From the NCBI RefSeq assembly GCF_000374565.1, contig NZ_KB894686.1:186001-250000 (forward strand): a stretch of DNA of 64,000 nucleotides, read 5' to 3'. The notes under the pieces are model-generated. The model worked only from the letters and a program-made list of their open reading frames with translations, did not search any database and was not told the DNA's origin. Origin of the DNA: Siminovitchia fordii DSM 16014 = CIP 108821. Its GTDB lineage: Bacteria > Bacillota > Bacilli > Bacillales > Bacillaceae_C. Positions 51,182 through 63,772 of the stretch are shown piece after piece; the first letter of the stretch is position 1; each line of letters opens with the position of its first letter. A program made the translations under genes and the position numbers.

Positions 51182-53020
51182 ATGAATCATTTTGACAGAC
51201 AGAAGAGACAAGAGAAAATCCGAAACTTTTCAATCATTGCCCACATTGACCATGGGAAATCCACGTTGGCTGACCGCATTCTTGAAAAGACAGAAGCCCT
51301 TTCTTCGAGGGAAATGAAGAACCAACTGCTGGATTCCATGGATCTGGAACGGGAGCGGGGCATAACAATAAAATTGAATGCAGTCCAATTGACATATAAG
51401 GCTAGGGATGGAGAGGAGTATATCTTTCATTTGATAGATACTCCAGGGCACGTCGATTTTACTTATGAGGTTTCTAGAAGCCTGGCTGCTTGCGAGGGAG
51501 CCATTCTTGTTGTGGATGCCGCCCAAGGGATTGAAGCCCAGACACTTGCCAATGTTTATCTGGCTCTTGATAATGATCTGGAAATTGTACCGGTCATCAA
51601 TAAAATCGACCTTCCTGCAGCCGACCCGGAAAGGGTCCGCAAGGAAATTGAAGATGTTATCGGCCTGGATGCCTCTGATGCTGTGCTTGCATCAGCAAAG
51701 GCAGGAATCGGGATTGAAGAAATACTCGAGCAAATAGTGGAAAAAGTGCCGGCACCGGAAGGAGATCCGGAAGCACCATTGAAAGCTCTCATATTTGATT
51801 CCCTTTATGATGCATATAGGGGGGTCATCGCTTCCATTCGTGTGATGGAGGGTACGATCAAGGCAGGAGATAAAATAAAAATGATGGCTACCGGCAAAGA
51901 GTTTGAAGTAGCAGAAGTTGGGGTCCACGCTCCTAAGCCGATGATTGTTGATGAACTGACTGTGGGAGATGTCGGTTTCGTTACAGCTTCCATTAAAAAT
52001 GTGGCAGATACGCGAGTCGGTGACACCATTACAAGTGCAACTAATCCGGCGAGCGATCCGCTTCCGGGTTACCGAAAAATGAATCCGATGGTTTTCTGCG
52101 GACTTTATCCTATAGATTCAGCCAAATTCAATGATTTGAGAGAAGCGCTGGAAAAGCTTGAATTGAATGATTCGGCCCTTGAGTACGAGGCTGAAACATC
52201 ACAGGCCCTCGGGTTTGGATTTCGCTGTGGTTTTCTGGGGCTTTTGCATATGGAAATCATTCAGGAGCGGATTGAACGTGAATTTAAAATCGATTTGATT
52301 ACAACTGCTCCAAGTGTAATTTATAAAGTATACATGAATGATGGTACGGAAATATCTGTGGATAATCCTGCCAATATGCCGGATGCCCAGAAAATAGACA
52401 GGGTAGAAGAGCCGTATGTAAAAGCATCAATGATGGTTCCTAATGATTATGTAGGTGCCGTAATGGAACTGGCTCAGGAAAAGAGAGGTCAATTCATTGA
52501 CATGCAGTATCTGGACGAAATCAGGGTAAATGTTGTTTATGAAATCCCGCTTGCGGAAATCGTCTATGACTTCTTTGACCTTTTAAAATCTAACACTAAA
52601 GGCTATGCCTCTTTTGATTACGAACCGATTGGTTACAAACCTTCCAATCTTGTGAAAATGGATATTTTGTTAAACAGTGAAAAAGTGGATGCCCTCAGCT
52701 TTATTGTCCATAAAGATTTTTCTTTTGAGCGTGGAAAAGCCATTGTTGAAAAATTGAGAGATCTTATTCCCCGCCAACAGTTTGAGGTGCCTGTCCAAGC
52801 AGCAATTGGCCAAAAGATCGTTGCTAGGTCCACCATCAAGGCTATGAGGAAAAATGTCCTTGCGAAATGTTATGGTGGGGACATCTCAAGGAAACGTAAA
52901 CTTCTTGAGAAGCAGAAAGAAGGGAAAAAACGGATGAAACAAGTGGGGTCTGTTGAGGTTCCGCAGGAGGCATTCATGGCTGTCTTAAAAATGGATGATT
53001 CCGGAAACAGCTCCAAATAA
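51182..53020 (+). CDS. lepA: Elongation factor 4 (LepA)
   Basis: Ribosome-bound GTPase, 612 aa, implicated in back-translocation or 30S assembly. ATG 51182 with AGGAGTG upstream gives [20 protein letters not shown]; a longer frame from 51149 has no ribosome site. G1 is [15 protein letters not shown]3 [12 protein letters not shown] and G4 [10 protein letters not shown]. The C-terminal domain ends with [19 protein letters not shown] typical of LepA. Confidence 0.97.
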   Translation: MNHFDRQKRQEKIRNFSIIAHIDHGKSTLADRILEKTEALSSREMKNQLLDSMDLERERGITIKLNAVQLTYKARDGEEYIFHLIDTPGHVDFTYEVSRSLAACEGAILVVDAAQGIEAQTLANVYLALDNDLEIVPVINKIDLPAADPERVRKEIEDVIGLDASDAVLASAKAGIGIEEILEQIVEKVPAPEGDPEAPLKALIFDSLYDAYRGVIASIRVMEGTIKAGDKIKMMATGKEFEVAEVGVHAPKPMIVDELTVGDVGFVTASIKNVADTRVGDTITSATNPASDPLPGYRKMNPMVFCGLYPIDSAKFNDLREALEKLELNDSALEYEAETSQALGFGFRCGFLGLLHMEIIQERIEREFKIDLITTAPSVIYKVYMNDGTEISVDNPANMPDAQKIDRVEEPYVKASMMVPNDYVGAVMELAQEKRGQFIDMQYLDEIRVNVVYEIPLAEIVYDFFDLLKSNTKGYASFDYEPIGYKPSNLVKMDILLNSEKVDALSFIVHKDFSFERGKAIVEKLRDLIPRQQFEVPVQAAIGQKIVARSTIKAMRKNVLAKCYGGDISRKRKLLEKQKEGKKRMKQVGSVEVPQEAFMAVLKMDDSGNSSK

Positions 53021-53040
53021 AACTCCTCAGCACAATAAAA

Positions 53041-53080
53041 GAAAGGGAGAGTATCTCTTGCATATGCCCTTTCTTTTTTT
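53041..53080 (+). terminator. Terminator after lepA
   Basis: GAAAGGG and CCCTTTC with a 19-base loop, then a run of seven Ts. Confidence 0.75.
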
Positions 53081-53112
53081 CTGCCAATCAAGTCGGACAA
53101 GGTCGTGAAAAG

Positions 53113-54243
53113 ATGAACTCAGCCTATATTCATATACCTTTTTGTGAGCATATATGCCACTACTGCGATTTTAATAAATTCTTTATGCATGGACAGCCGG
53201 TGGATAAATATCTCGAGATGTTGGAAAAAGAATTTAGATTATATAAAGACCGGTTTCCGGAAATGAAACTGAAAACGATTTTTGTGGGGGGCGGCACACC
53301 GACAGCTTTGAATGTAAGCCAGTTTGATGCGTTTTGTTCTGCAATTCGAGAAAATCTCCCTTTCTCCAAGGAAGGGGAATTCACTTTTGAAGCGAATCCC
53401 GGCGATCTTACCGAAGAAAAGCTGCGTGTGTTATCAAATTATGGTGTCAACAGACTCAGTTTTGGCGTCCAATCGTTCAATGATGAGCTGTTAGAAAGAA
53501 TAGGGCGGTCCCACCAAGTGAAGGATGTTTACCGCTCTATCAGCAATGCCAGACAAGCCGGATTTTCCAATATAAGCATTGATTTGATTTACGCATTGCC
53601 GGGTCAAACGGTGGAGGATTTTTCGGATACTGTAAAAAAGGCCATTGAACTGGATCTGCCGCATTATTCGGGTTATTCCCTGATTGTTGAGCCGAAGACG
53701 GTCTTTTATAATTTATTGAGAAAGGGAAAGCTTAAATTACCAGGAGAAGATCAGGAAGCAGCAATGTATGAAATTTTAATCGAGCAGATGGAGAAAAACG
53801 GTTTGAAGCAGTATGAAATTAGTAATTTTTCGAAAGCGGGCTTCCAAAGCACTCATAACCTTGTTTATTGGAACAATGATGAATATTTTGGTTTCGGGGC
53901 AGGGGCCCATGGATATGTTAATGGTATCCGGTACTCAAATTATGGACCTTTGAAAAAATATATGGAACCGTTGGAGGAGGGCCTCCTCCCAATTTTTGAA
54001 AAACATGAAGTGACGGATCGCGAAAGAATGGAAGAAGAAATGTTCCTTGGTTTAAGAAAAAGGACAGGTGTCAGCATTTCTCATTTCCAAAGGAAGTTTT
54101 CAATCAATCCTAAGGAACTATTCCAAAAACAAATGGAGACATTGAAATCAAAAGGCATGATCGAAGAGAAAAACGACAGTATTCGACTAACGCGCCAAGG
54201 ACTTTTTCTTGGAAATGAAGTGTTTCAAAGCTTTATTATTTAA
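53113..54243 (+). CDS. hemW: HemW, radical SAM heme chaperone (HemN-like)
   Basis: Radical SAM enzyme, 376 aa. CEHICHYCDF gives the CxxxCxxC iron-sulfur motif, and the next positions have Asp-Phe in place of the extra Cys of true coproporphyrinogen dehydrogenase, so HemW (heme chaperone) fits better. GGGTPTALN, VNRLSFGVQS and YSLIVEPKTVF are family signatures. It precedes the hrcA operon as in B. subtilis. Confidence 0.93.
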   Translation: MNSAYIHIPFCEHICHYCDFNKFFMHGQPVDKYLEMLEKEFRLYKDRFPEMKLKTIFVGGGTPTALNVSQFDAFCSAIRENLPFSKEGEFTFEANPGDLTEEKLRVLSNYGVNRLSFGVQSFNDELLERIGRSHQVKDVYRSISNARQAGFSNISIDLIYALPGQTVEDFSDTVKKAIELDLPHYSGYSLIVEPKTVFYNLLRKGKLKLPGEDQEAAMYEILIEQMEKNGLKQYEISNFSKAGFQSTHNLVYWNNDEYFGFGAGAHGYVNGIRYSNYGPLKKYMEPLEEGLLPIFEKHEVTDRERMEEEMFLGLRKRTGVSISHFQRKFSINPKELFQKQMETLKSKGMIEEKNDSIRLTRQGLFLGNEVFQSFII

Positions 54244-54276
54244 TTTAAAGGTACTTGGAAAATGAGTATAAATTCG

Positions 54277-54311
54277 TTGACATCAATAGGTCATTTTGTT
54301 ACTTTTATATT
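54277..54311 (+). promoter_or_regulatory. Promoter of the heat-shock operon
   Basis: TTGACA at 54,277-54,282. The -10 is less clear: TACTTT at 54,300 is 17 bases away, TATATT at 54,306-54,311 is 23 away. The CIRCE element follows. Confidence 0.6.
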
Positions 54312-54315
54312 AGAT

Positions 54316-54342
54316 TTAGCACTCATGATGACAGAGTGCTAA
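54316..54342. promoter_or_regulatory. CIRCE operator (HrcA binding site)
   Basis: TTAGCACTC, nine-base spacer, GAGTGCTAA: a perfect CIRCE inverted repeat just before hrcA. HrcA bound here represses the operon. Confidence 0.97.
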
Positions 54343-54354
54343 CAGGGGTGATGA

Positions 54355-55389
54355 ATGGTGCTTACAGATCGTCAATTGCTCATATTGCAAGCCATTATTG
54401 ATGATTTTATCAGGTTTGCCCAACCCATTGGCTCGGGAAAATTGTCAAAAAGGGAAGAAATAAATCTAAGTTCGGCAACGATCCGCAACGAAATGGCAGA
54501 TTTGGAAGAGTACGGGTACATTGAAAAAACCCATACTTCATCGGGGCGTATACCCTCTGAGAAGGGGTACAGATACTATGTGGATCATTTATTGGCACCA
54601 GAAATGCTCCGTACCCATGAGAGGCAACTTATCCATTCCATCTTTGCGGAGAAAATATATGAACTCGAAGATGTTGTACAGAGATCTGCTAGTGTTTTGT
54701 CAGAGCTGACGAATTACACGGCAATCCTCCTTGGCCCCGCAGTCAAGGAAAACAAGCTGAAGCGTCTGCAAATTGTTCCTCTTTCCGGAGAAAAAGCTGT
54801 TGCTGTAATTATTACGGATACTGGGCATGTGGAAAACAAGATATTTTCACTGCCGGAAAACTATGTACCGGGAAATATAGAGAAGCTCGTCAATATTTTA
54901 AATCAAAAGCTTGCTGGGGTACCGATTTCTGAATTGAAGGCTAAAATTGAGTATGAAGTGGCAGAAATTTTGAGACAGAATATCCATCAATACGATAAGC
55001 TGCTGCAATCCATATTAAAAACGATTGATGTACCGGGCAATGAGAAAATATTTTTCGGCGGGAAAACCAATATGTTAAATCAGCCGGAGTTCCATAATAT
55101 TAACAAAGTCCGCTCTCTGATGAACATGATTGAAAAGGAAGAGGGAATTTATGAGCTATTCAGGCATATTCCCCACGGTATTCATGTTACGATCGGGAAA
55201 GAAAATAAAAATATGGCCATGGAAGATTGCAGTCTTATTACGGCCACATACTCCATCGGCCAAGAGCCAGTTGGAACAATTGCCATTTTGGGACCCAAAA
55301 GAATGGAATATTCCAGAGTCATCGGTCTCCTTGACTTTTTAAGCAGGGATATGAGTGAAGCATTAACAAAAATGTTTAACGAAAGTTAA
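54355..55389 (+). CDS. hrcA: Heat-inducible transcription repressor HrcA
   Basis: HrcA, 344 aa, represses the hrcA-grpE-dnaK-dnaJ operon at CIRCE, with GroE as partner. Wing helix-turn-helix at the N-terminus ([48 protein letters not shown]...). GTG 54358 is an alternative start, close to that of B. subtilis. AGGGGTG precedes it. Confidence 0.97.
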   Translation: MVLTDRQLLILQAIIDDFIRFAQPIGSGKLSKREEINLSSATIRNEMADLEEYGYIEKTHTSSGRIPSEKGYRYYVDHLLAPEMLRTHERQLIHSIFAEKIYELEDVVQRSASVLSELTNYTAILLGPAVKENKLKRLQIVPLSGEKAVAVIITDTGHVENKIFSLPENYVPGNIEKLVNILNQKLAGVPISELKAKIEYEVAEILRQNIHQYDKLLQSILKTIDVPGNEKIFFGGKTNMLNQPEFHNINKVRSLMNMIEKEEGIYELFRHIPHGIHVTIGKENKNMAMEDCSLITATYSIGQEPVGTIAILGPKRMEYSRVIGLLDFLSRDMSEALTKMFNES

Positions 55390-55403
55390 GCCAAAACTGG
55401 AAT

Positions 55404-55434
55404 GGGAATTAGCGTTATTGCTAATTTCCCTTCT
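55404..55434 (+). terminator. Terminator-like hairpin after hrcA
   Basis: GGGAATTAGC and GCTAATTTCCC pair around GTTATT, with TTCTTT behind. A partial stop here would lower expression of grpE-dnaK relative to hrcA. Confidence 0.6.
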
Positions 55435-55701
55435 TTATTGCATAAGCGCTTGTGATATTTGATTGTTAAGTGATGTCCGGGATGGTCCAATCCAGGTGAT
55501 GCAACAAGACGTCGCTGCCTGATCCTGCCTTTTTGGGGTGAAGGCTAAAGGTCGTTTCAGTTAAACCAATGAAGTTATGAAAACGCGGATATTGGTTTGA
55601 ACATTCGACGTTTAGGACATAGCGGCTTGAGGAGACCCTCCTCGCCCGAGTTGTACATCTTAGACAGGTGCTTACGCTTATATTTTAAGGAGGTGAAGAC
55701 A
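55435..55701. other. Long hrcA-grpE spacer
   Basis: About 270 bases without a gene, longer than the short spacer I recall between these genes in B. subtilis. It contains GAGGAG/CTCCTC (55,629-55,643) and AT-rich text ending GGTGCTTACGCTTAT, which resembles decayed intergenic repeats of Bacillaceae. Confidence 0.45.
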
Positions 55702-56316
55702 TTGCAAGAAGAATCGAAAGAAACACTAAAGCCGGAAGATTTGAATCAAGAAGAAACGCCAGAAAATAATGAAGTTAAGTCTGAAGGCCAAAGCGAACAA
55801 GAAAATGGCAAAGCTGACGCCGTTCAGTCCTCTTCGGATCAAGAAGATGAACGTGAACAAGAGCTGACAAGTAAAATCAAAGAGCTCGAAGCTCAGCTTG
55901 AAGAGAAGGAAAATCGCTATTTGCGCCTGCTTGCAGATTTTGATAATTTCCGCCGCCGTACCAAAGTTGAAAGGGAAGCGGATGAAAAATATAGAGCACA
56001 GCATTTGATCACGAATCTTCTTCCTGCAATCGATAATTTTGAAAGAGCCATGCAGATCGAACCTGATAATGAGCAGACAAAGGCACTGCTTGAAGGGGTT
56101 GGAATGGTTTATAGAAGCATCATCGAGGCCTTGAAGAGTGAAGGAGCCGAACAAATTGAGGCAGTTGGAAACGAGTTTGATCCAAACCTTCATCAGGCGG
56201 TGATGCAGGCGGAGGAAGATGGAACTGAGGAAAATATCATTTTGGAAGAATTCCAAAAAGGATATGTATTAAAAGATCGAGTTATCCGACCATCGATGGT
56301 CAAAGTAAGTAAATAG
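55702..56316 (+). CDS. grpE: Heat-shock protein GrpE (nucleotide exchange factor)
   Basis: GrpE, about 204 aa, exchanges ADP for ATP on DnaK. TTG 55702 has AAGGAGGTGAAGACA at ideal spacing; the long frame upstream to 55,597 is not coding. The N-terminus is low-complexity acidic, then a long coiled coil ([29 protein letters not shown]) and a C-terminal beta domain ([11 protein letters not shown] ... [16 protein letters not shown]). Confidence 0.96.
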   Translation: MQEESKETLKPEDLNQEETPENNEVKSEGQSEQENGKADAVQSSSDQEDEREQELTSKIKELEAQLEEKENRYLRLLADFDNFRRRTKVEREADEKYRAQHLITNLLPAIDNFERAMQIEPDNEQTKALLEGVGMVYRSIIEALKSEGAEQIEAVGNEFDPNLHQAVMQAEEDGTEENIILEEFQKGYVLKDRVIRPSMVKVSK

Positions 56317-56344
56317 TGAGAAATAGTTAGGTACATATTGTTAA

Positions 56345-58201
<1,857 letters not shown>

Positions 58202-58210
58202 AGTGTTGAA

Positions 58211-58246
58211 AAGTCAAAGCCCGCTGAAACGGGCTTTGACTTTTAT
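58211..58246 (+). terminator. Terminator after dnaK
   Basis: AAGTCAAAGCCCG and CGGGCTTTGACTT form a perfect 13-bp stem with a six-base loop, followed by TTT. It would reduce readthrough to dnaJ. Confidence 0.88.
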
Positions 58247-58410
58247 TCTGGTGTCAGCTCAAAGAAGGTTTCATATGATGTGAAGGGCGTCATGGCTTCT
58301 TCTTTGCGAATCGTTCTGTTTGCAAGCGCCACGTGCCACTTGCGCTTTTCTTATTTAGATCAGATATGATAAAATGAACGTTATGTGAATAGATTCGGGA
58401 GTGTGGAAAC
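58247..58410. other. dnaK-dnaJ spacer
   Basis: About 160 bases, no gene. The text AAGCGCCACGTGCCACTTGC then GCTTTTCTTATTTA looks like the end of a dispersed Bacillaceae intergenic repeat. A promoter before dnaJ is likely (TATGATAAAAT) but its -35 is not clear. Confidence 0.4.
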
Positions 58411-59523
58411 ATGAGCAAAAGGGATTATTATGAAGTGCTTGGCATATCGGAAAACGCTTCTAAAGATGAGATTAAAAAAGCTTATAGAAGACTTTCAAAA
58501 AAATACCATCCGGATATAAATAAAGAACCCGGTGCGGATGAAAAATTCAAGGAAATTACGGAAGCCTATGAAGTGTTAAGTGATGATCAAAAAAGAGCCC
58601 AGTACGATCAATTCGGCCACGAGGGGCCCCAAAGCGGGTTTGGTGGCGGAGCGGATTTTGGTGGTTTCAGTGGATTTGAAGATATATTTAGTACTTTCTT
58701 CGGCGGGGGCCGCAGAGATCCCAATGCACCAAGGCAGGGAGCCGATTTACAATACACGATGACTCTTACATTCGAAGAAGCCATCTTCGGAAAAGAGACA
58801 GTCATTGAAATTCCTAGAGAAGAAACCTGTGACACATGCAACGGATCAGGTGCCAAACCTGGAACAACACCTGAAACTTGCCATTATTGCCACGGAACAG
58901 GCCAATTGAATGTTGAGCAGGAGACTCCTTTTGGAAGAATCGTCAACCGCAGGGTTTGTCAGCATTGCCACGGAACGGGCAAAATCATCAAAGCAAAATG
59001 CCAGACTTGCCATGGAGAAGGCAAAGTAAAAAGAAGAAAGAAAATCAATGTTAAAATCCCTAAAGGGATTGACGATGGCCAGCAGATGCGTGTTGCGGGC
59101 CAAGGGGAGCCGGGTGTTAATGGCGGACCGCCAGGAGATCTCTTTATTGTATTCCATGTCATGCCCCATGAGTTCTTTGAACGGGACGGTGATGACATTT
59201 ATTGTGAAATGCCGATTACTTTTGTCCAGGCTGCACTCGGTGATGAAATAGAAGTCCCGACATTGTATGGAAAAGTGAAGCTGAAAATACCTGCTGGTAC
59301 CCAGACAGGTACAAGGTTCAGACTGCGTGAAAAAGGTGCACAGAACGTACGTGGATTCGGAAAAGGGGATCAGCATGTTCTCGTCAAAATTGTTACGCCG
59401 ACAAAGTTGAACGACAAGCAAAAAGATTTGCTTCGTGAGTTTGCGGAAATCAGCGGGAATGTACCAGATGAACAGAACGAAAGTTTTTTTGGGAAAATGA
59501 AACGTGCTTTTAAAGGCGATTAA
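58411..59523 (+). CDS. dnaJ: Chaperone protein DnaJ (Hsp40)
   Basis: Co-chaperone of DnaK, 370 aa. J domain with HPD ([10 protein letters not shown]), Gly/Phe region ([16 protein letters not shown]), four CxxCxGxG zinc motifs ([32 protein letters not shown]), and C-terminal substrate domains. The start has GTGTGGAAAC upstream (weak). Confidence 0.97.
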   Translation: MSKRDYYEVLGISENASKDEIKKAYRRLSKKYHPDINKEPGADEKFKEITEAYEVLSDDQKRAQYDQFGHEGPQSGFGGGADFGGFSGFEDIFSTFFGGGRRDPNAPRQGADLQYTMTLTFEEAIFGKETVIEIPREETCDTCNGSGAKPGTTPETCHYCHGTGQLNVEQETPFGRIVNRRVCQHCHGTGKIIKAKCQTCHGEGKVKRRKKINVKIPKGIDDGQQMRVAGQGEPGVNGGPPGDLFIVFHVMPHEFFERDGDDIYCEMPITFVQAALGDEIEVPTLYGKVKLKIPAGTQTGTRFRLREKGAQNVRGFGKGDQHVLVKIVTPTKLNDKQKDLLREFAEISGNVPDEQNESFFGKMKRAFKGD

Positions 59524-59540
59524 ATGAATGGAGCAGTCAA

Positions 59541-60479
59541 ATGAATTGGACTGAAATTAGTATACTTACTACTAATGAAGCTGTTGAACCGGTAAGTCAT
59601 GTTTTATATGAAGCTGGCGTAACCGGGATAGCAATCGAAGACCCCGCTGATTTCTTGCGGGTGAGGGAGAATCGATTCGGGGAAATATATGAACTGAATC
59701 CTGATGATTTCCCCGCTGAAGGAGTTGTCATTAAGGCTTATTTGCCAAATACGGATAACTTAAATGAAACAGTGGATGAAATCAAACAAAATATTTCAAA
59801 GCTTACAGAGTTTCAAATTGATATCGGGGAAAATAAAGTCACCCTTTCAGATGTTAAGGAAGAAGATTGGGCAACATCATGGAAAAAGTATTATCATCCG
59901 GTCAAAGTCTCGGACCGGTTTACAATTGTACCGACATGGGAGGACTATACTCCTGAAAGTGATGAACTGATTATTGAGCTAGACCCGGGTATGGCGTTCG
60001 GAACAGGCACTCATCCGACGACAGTCATGTGTATACAAGCTCTCGAAAAGACAGTGAAAAAAGGAGACTCCATCGTTGATGTGGGGACGGGATCCGGCGT
60101 ATTGAGCATAGCGGCGGCATTGTTGGGGGCCAAAGAAGTAAAGGCGCTGGACCTGGATGCGGTAGCAGTGGAAGCTGCACGACAAAACATCTCTCTAAAC
60201 CATGTGGATGAAATCGTAATGGTTGAGCAAAATGATTTATTAAACGGAATTACGGAACAAGCGGATATCGTTGTTGCAAACATTTTGGCGGAAGTCATCA
60301 TTTCCTTTTCCGATGATGCCGCACGAGCAGTCAAAAAGGGCGGCTATTTCATAGCTTCAGGAATTATTGAGCAAAAGACCGAGGTTGTGAAAGCTGCCCT
60401 TCAGAAAGCCGGCTTTATGGTCGAAGAGACAATCAGAATGGAAGATTGGGCCGCATTCATTGCCAGGCGTTTAAACTAG
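59541..60479 (+). CDS. prmA: Ribosomal protein L11 methyltransferase
   Basis: PrmA, 312 aa, methylates ribosomal protein L11 using SAM. Motif I is [19 protein letters not shown], preceded by [15 protein letters not shown], a family signature; [10 protein letters not shown] is the NPPY-like motif. It is downstream of dnaJ as in B. subtilis (yqeT). Confidence 0.95.
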   Translation: MNWTEISILTTNEAVEPVSHVLYEAGVTGIAIEDPADFLRVRENRFGEIYELNPDDFPAEGVVIKAYLPNTDNLNETVDEIKQNISKLTEFQIDIGENKVTLSDVKEEDWATSWKKYYHPVKVSDRFTIVPTWEDYTPESDELIIELDPGMAFGTGTHPTTVMCIQALEKTVKKGDSIVDVGTGSGVLSIAAALLGAKEVKALDLDAVAVEAARQNISLNHVDEIVMVEQNDLLNGITEQADIVVANILAEVIISFSDDAARAVKKGGYFIASGIIEQKTEVVKAALQKAGFMVEETIRMEDWAAFIARRLN

Positions 60480-60489
60480 GGGTGAAGAA

Positions 60490-61245
60490 ATGCAGCGGTA
60501 TTTCATTAATGAACCATTTAATGGGCAAGAATCTGCAGTTATTTCAGGCGAAGATTACCATCATATCACCCGCGTAATGAGAATGAAGCCAGGTGACCGG
60601 CTTTATGTGGTATTCGAGGGTGGAGAAGCTGGAATAGGGATGATTGATTCGATTATGAACTCCTCTGTGGAAATCCGGATCACTGGATGGGAAGAAGCAA
60701 AATCAAAGGAGCTCCCTGTCGAGGTGACGATTGCGAGCGGGCTGCCAAAAGGGGATAAATGGGAGTGGATCATACAAAAAGGGACCGAACTGGGAGCTTC
60801 GCAATTTGTCCCTTTCATTGCTGCCCGCTCCATTGTAAAATGGGAAGAGAAAAAAGCCTCTAAAAAGCTCGATAGATGGAAGAAAATAGCGAAAGAGGCA
60901 GCAGAGCAATCACATCGCCAAAAAATCCCGCGAATTTCTGAGCCCCTCTCTTTTAAACAGCTTCTTACTTTAGGAGACAGTTTTGACTATAAGGCTGTAG
61001 CTTATGAGGAGGCCGCCAAAAATGGGGAAAAGAGCGGCTTGGCACAAATATTTACATCCGCTGGAAGGGATAATGCCATTTTGCTGGTTTTCGGTCCGGA
61101 AGGCGGGTTCGAAGAGGAAGAAACTGAGCAGCTGCAAGCTAATGGTTTTAAATTGGTCGGATTAGGTCCAAGGATTTTAAGAACGGAGACAGCTCCACTG
61201 TATGCATTATCCGCTGTTTCCTATCATTTTGAATTAATGAGGTGA
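60490..61245 (+). CDS. rsmE: 16S rRNA (uracil1498-N3)-methyltransferase RsmE
   Basis: SPOUT-class rRNA methyltransferase, 251 aa (YqeU). N-terminal PUA-like QRYFINEPF, then SGLPKGDKWEWIIQKGTELGA, AAEQSHRQKIPRI and the knot GPEGGFEEEE with LGPRILRTETA. It overlaps no gene but is two bases from mtaB. Confidence 0.95.
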   Translation: MQRYFINEPFNGQESAVISGEDYHHITRVMRMKPGDRLYVVFEGGEAGIGMIDSIMNSSVEIRITGWEEAKSKELPVEVTIASGLPKGDKWEWIIQKGTELGASQFVPFIAARSIVKWEEKKASKKLDRWKKIAKEAAEQSHRQKIPRISEPLSFKQLLTLGDSFDYKAVAYEEAAKNGEKSGLAQIFTSAGRDNAILLVFGPEGGFEEEETEQLQANGFKLVGLGPRILRTETAPLYALSAVSYHFELMR

Positions 61246-61246
61246 T

Positions 61247-62599
61247 ATGATGTCTCTCGTGGCATTTCATACATTAGGTTGCAAAGTCAACCATTATGAA
61301 ACGGAAGCCATTTGGCAACTGTTTAAAAATAATGGATATGAGCGGGTGGAATTTGAAGATACCGCTGATGTTTATGTCATCAATACATGCACGGTCACGA
61401 ATACCGGGGATAAAAAAAGTCGTCAAGTGATCCGCCGCGCCATTCGTAAGAACCCTGATGCTGTCATTTGCGTGACAGGGTGCTATGCTCAAACATCACC
61501 TGCTGAAATCATGGCGATTCCCGGTGTAGATGTCGTTGTTGGAACACAGGACCGAGTGAAAATGCTTGATTACATCGAGCAATACAAAAAAGAACGCCAG
61601 CCCATTAACGGGGTAGGCAATATTATGAAAAATCGGGTATATGAGGAATTGGATGTTCCATCATTCACCGACCGTACGCGTGCCTCCCTTAAAATACAGG
61701 AAGGGTGCAACAATTTTTGTACTTTCTGCATTATACCATGGGCTAGAGGGCTCATGCGTTCCCGGGATCCACAGGAAGTTATCCGCCAGGCACAGCAGCT
61801 TGTGGATGCAGGGTACAAAGAAATCGTGTTGACCGGAATCCATACAGGCGGATACGGGGAAGACATGAAGGATTACAATCTTGCCGCATTGCTTCGCGAT
61901 TTGGAGGCACAAGTGAAAGGGTTGAAGAGGCTTCGTATTTCTTCCATAGAAGCAAGCCAGCTTACTGACGAGGTCATTGATGTCATTGACAAGTCACAGC
62001 TGGTTGTAAGACATTTGCATATTCCGCTTCAATCCGGGTCAAATACTGTCTTGAAGAGAATGCGCCGCAAATATACAATGGAATTTTTCGCCGAGCGCTT
62101 GGAATTATTAAAGAAAGCATTGCCTGATTTGGCCATCACCTCCGATGTAATTGTCGGATTTCCAGGTGAGACTGAAGAAGAATTCATGGAGACTTACAAC
62201 TTTGTAAAAGAACATAAATTCTCAGAGCTGCACGTATTCCCTTACTCTATGAGAACAGGAACACCGGCAGCGAGAATGAAAGATCAGATTGATGAAATTG
62301 TAAAGAATGAGCGGGTTCATCGCCTGATCTCTCTTTCAGACCAATTGGCAAAAGAATATGCATCAAAATTTGAGAATGAAGTCCTTGAAGTCATTCCTGA
62401 AGAGCCGTTCAATGGCGATCCCGACAAAGGTTTGTATGAAGGGTACACAGACAACTATCTAAAAGTGGTCTTTCCGGCGACCGAAGAAATGGTCGGCAAG
62501 CTTGTAAAAGTTAAAATTACAAAAGCGGGATACCCTTATAATGAAGGACAGTTTGTCCGCGTAATGGATGAGGGAGCCCCGGCTACTATGGTAGTATAA
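61247..62599 (+). CDS. mtaB: tRNA (N6-threonylcarbamoyladenosine37) methylthiotransferase MtaB
   Basis: Radical SAM enzyme, 450 aa (YqeV), that adds the 2-methylthio group to t6A37 of tRNA. N-terminal MTTase Fe-S domain (TLGCKVNHYETEAI, INTCTVTN, CVTGCYAQ), the radical SAM triad CNNFCTFC, and a TRAM-type C-terminus. Start ATG 61247. Confidence 0.96.
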   Translation: MMSLVAFHTLGCKVNHYETEAIWQLFKNNGYERVEFEDTADVYVINTCTVTNTGDKKSRQVIRRAIRKNPDAVICVTGCYAQTSPAEIMAIPGVDVVVGTQDRVKMLDYIEQYKKERQPINGVGNIMKNRVYEELDVPSFTDRTRASLKIQEGCNNFCTFCIIPWARGLMRSRDPQEVIRQAQQLVDAGYKEIVLTGIHTGGYGEDMKDYNLAALLRDLEAQVKGLKRLRISSIEASQLTDEVIDVIDKSQLVVRHLHIPLQSGSNTVLKRMRRKYTMEFFAERLELLKKALPDLAITSDVIVGFPGETEEEFMETYNFVKEHKFSELHVFPYSMRTGTPAARMKDQIDEIVKNERVHRLISLSDQLAKEYASKFENEVLEVIPEEPFNGDPDKGLYEGYTDNYLKVVFPATEEMVGKLVKVKITKAGYPYNEGQFVRVMDEGAPATMVV

Positions 62600-62603
62600 A
62601 CTG

Positions 62604-62630
62604 AACTGCAGCGATAGGCTGCAGTTTTTT
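62604..62630 (+). terminator. Terminator after mtaB
   Basis: AACTGCAGC, GATAG loop, GCTGCAGTT and Ts. Confidence 0.85.
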
Positions 62631-62664
62631 TAAACAATAAAAATGTCAGGGGAGGAACAAAGAA

Positions 62665-63321
62665 ATGCTTCCAAAAAATATTAACCGAATGATTGATCAT
62701 ACTTTATTGAAGGCTAATGCAACGAGAGACCAAATTGAGAAATTATGTGAAGAGGCGAAGGAATATCATTTTGCATCTGTTTGTGTGAATCCAACGTGGG
62801 TGGAACATGCTGCCGTCCTATTGAAAGGAACGGATGTTAGGGTTTGCACGGTCATCGGGTTTCCTCTAGGAGCCTCTACACCGGATTCAAAAGCATTTGA
62901 AACGAAAGATGTTATTGAAAAAGGTGCACAGGAAGTGGATATGGTCATCAATATCGGGGCATTGAAAAGTGGGGATCTTGAACTTGTAGAAAAGGATATC
63001 CAGGGCGTTGCGGCTGCAGCAAAGGGGAAGGCGCTTGTAAAGGTAATCATAGAAACGTGCCTTTTGTCTGATGAAGAGAAAAAGACGGCCTGTGAAATAG
63101 CAAAGAGAGCTGGAGCTGATTATGTAAAAACTTCAACAGGCTTTTCAACTGGGGGGGCAGTGGAGCATGATGTAGCGTTAATGCGGGAAACAGTTGGAAA
63201 TCAAATGGGCGTTAAGGCATCCGGCGGTGTCCGTTCTGGTGAGGACGCTATAAAAATGATCAAAGCCGGAGCGACACGGATAGGGACAAGCTCGGGTGCA
63301 AACATCATTAATGGAATATAA
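62665..63321 (+). CDS. deoC: Deoxyribose-phosphate aldolase
   Basis: DeoC, 218 aa, splits deoxyribose 5-phosphate to glyceraldehyde 3-phosphate and acetaldehyde. The Schiff-base Lys is in [12 protein letters not shown], and [11 protein letters not shown] and [12 protein letters not shown] are typical. It has its own GGGGAGG site after the mtaB terminator. In B. subtilis a different gene follows mtaB, so it may be a local arrangement. Confidence 0.95.
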   Translation: MLPKNINRMIDHTLLKANATRDQIEKLCEEAKEYHFASVCVNPTWVEHAAVLLKGTDVRVCTVIGFPLGASTPDSKAFETKDVIEKGAQEVDMVINIGALKSGDLELVEKDIQGVAAAAKGKALVKVIIETCLLSDEEKKTACEIAKRAGADYVKTSTGFSTGGAVEHDVALMRETVGNQMGVKASGGVRSGEDAIKMIKAGATRIGTSSGANIINGI

Positions 63322-63772
63322 GTTACTTTTAAGAGACACTGATTGAATGGCTGAATTGTCATAATTCAAGCCGGTTAAACTAACGACGGCAAGTTTTTTA
63401 TGTAGATACGGGAGCATTTTTATGAACTGTTGATTACGATGCAATAGCTCGGTATAACTATAACAAACGTCTTTATTTTCCCATTTCCAATTCTTTAGAA
63501 ATATGATTTATAAGCAGAGTCTTGATTGCAGGCAACAGTTGAACGGACTTATTTTTTTCGGGTTATTGAAAACATCGGGACATATACGGGGCTGAGACTT
63601 GGATAGAAATTCTAAACATTAACTGGTAGATTGTTGAGCTTTCCGATGATGCAGCAATCGCGAGTAAAGTGCATGTGTATCGTCTCGTCGCTCCGCACCT
63701 TTTACGGTCACTTTCAATAGTGGATTATTGAGCAAATATGATAAGCTGGCTTTTGATAGTTGGGTAAAGCTT
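63322..63772. other. Intergenic region after deoC
   Basis: No supported gene on either strand in about 450 bases. GCCG/CGGC with a 14-base loop and TTTTTT near 63,369-63,400 may end deoC. The rest shows no clear structure. Confidence 0.5.
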
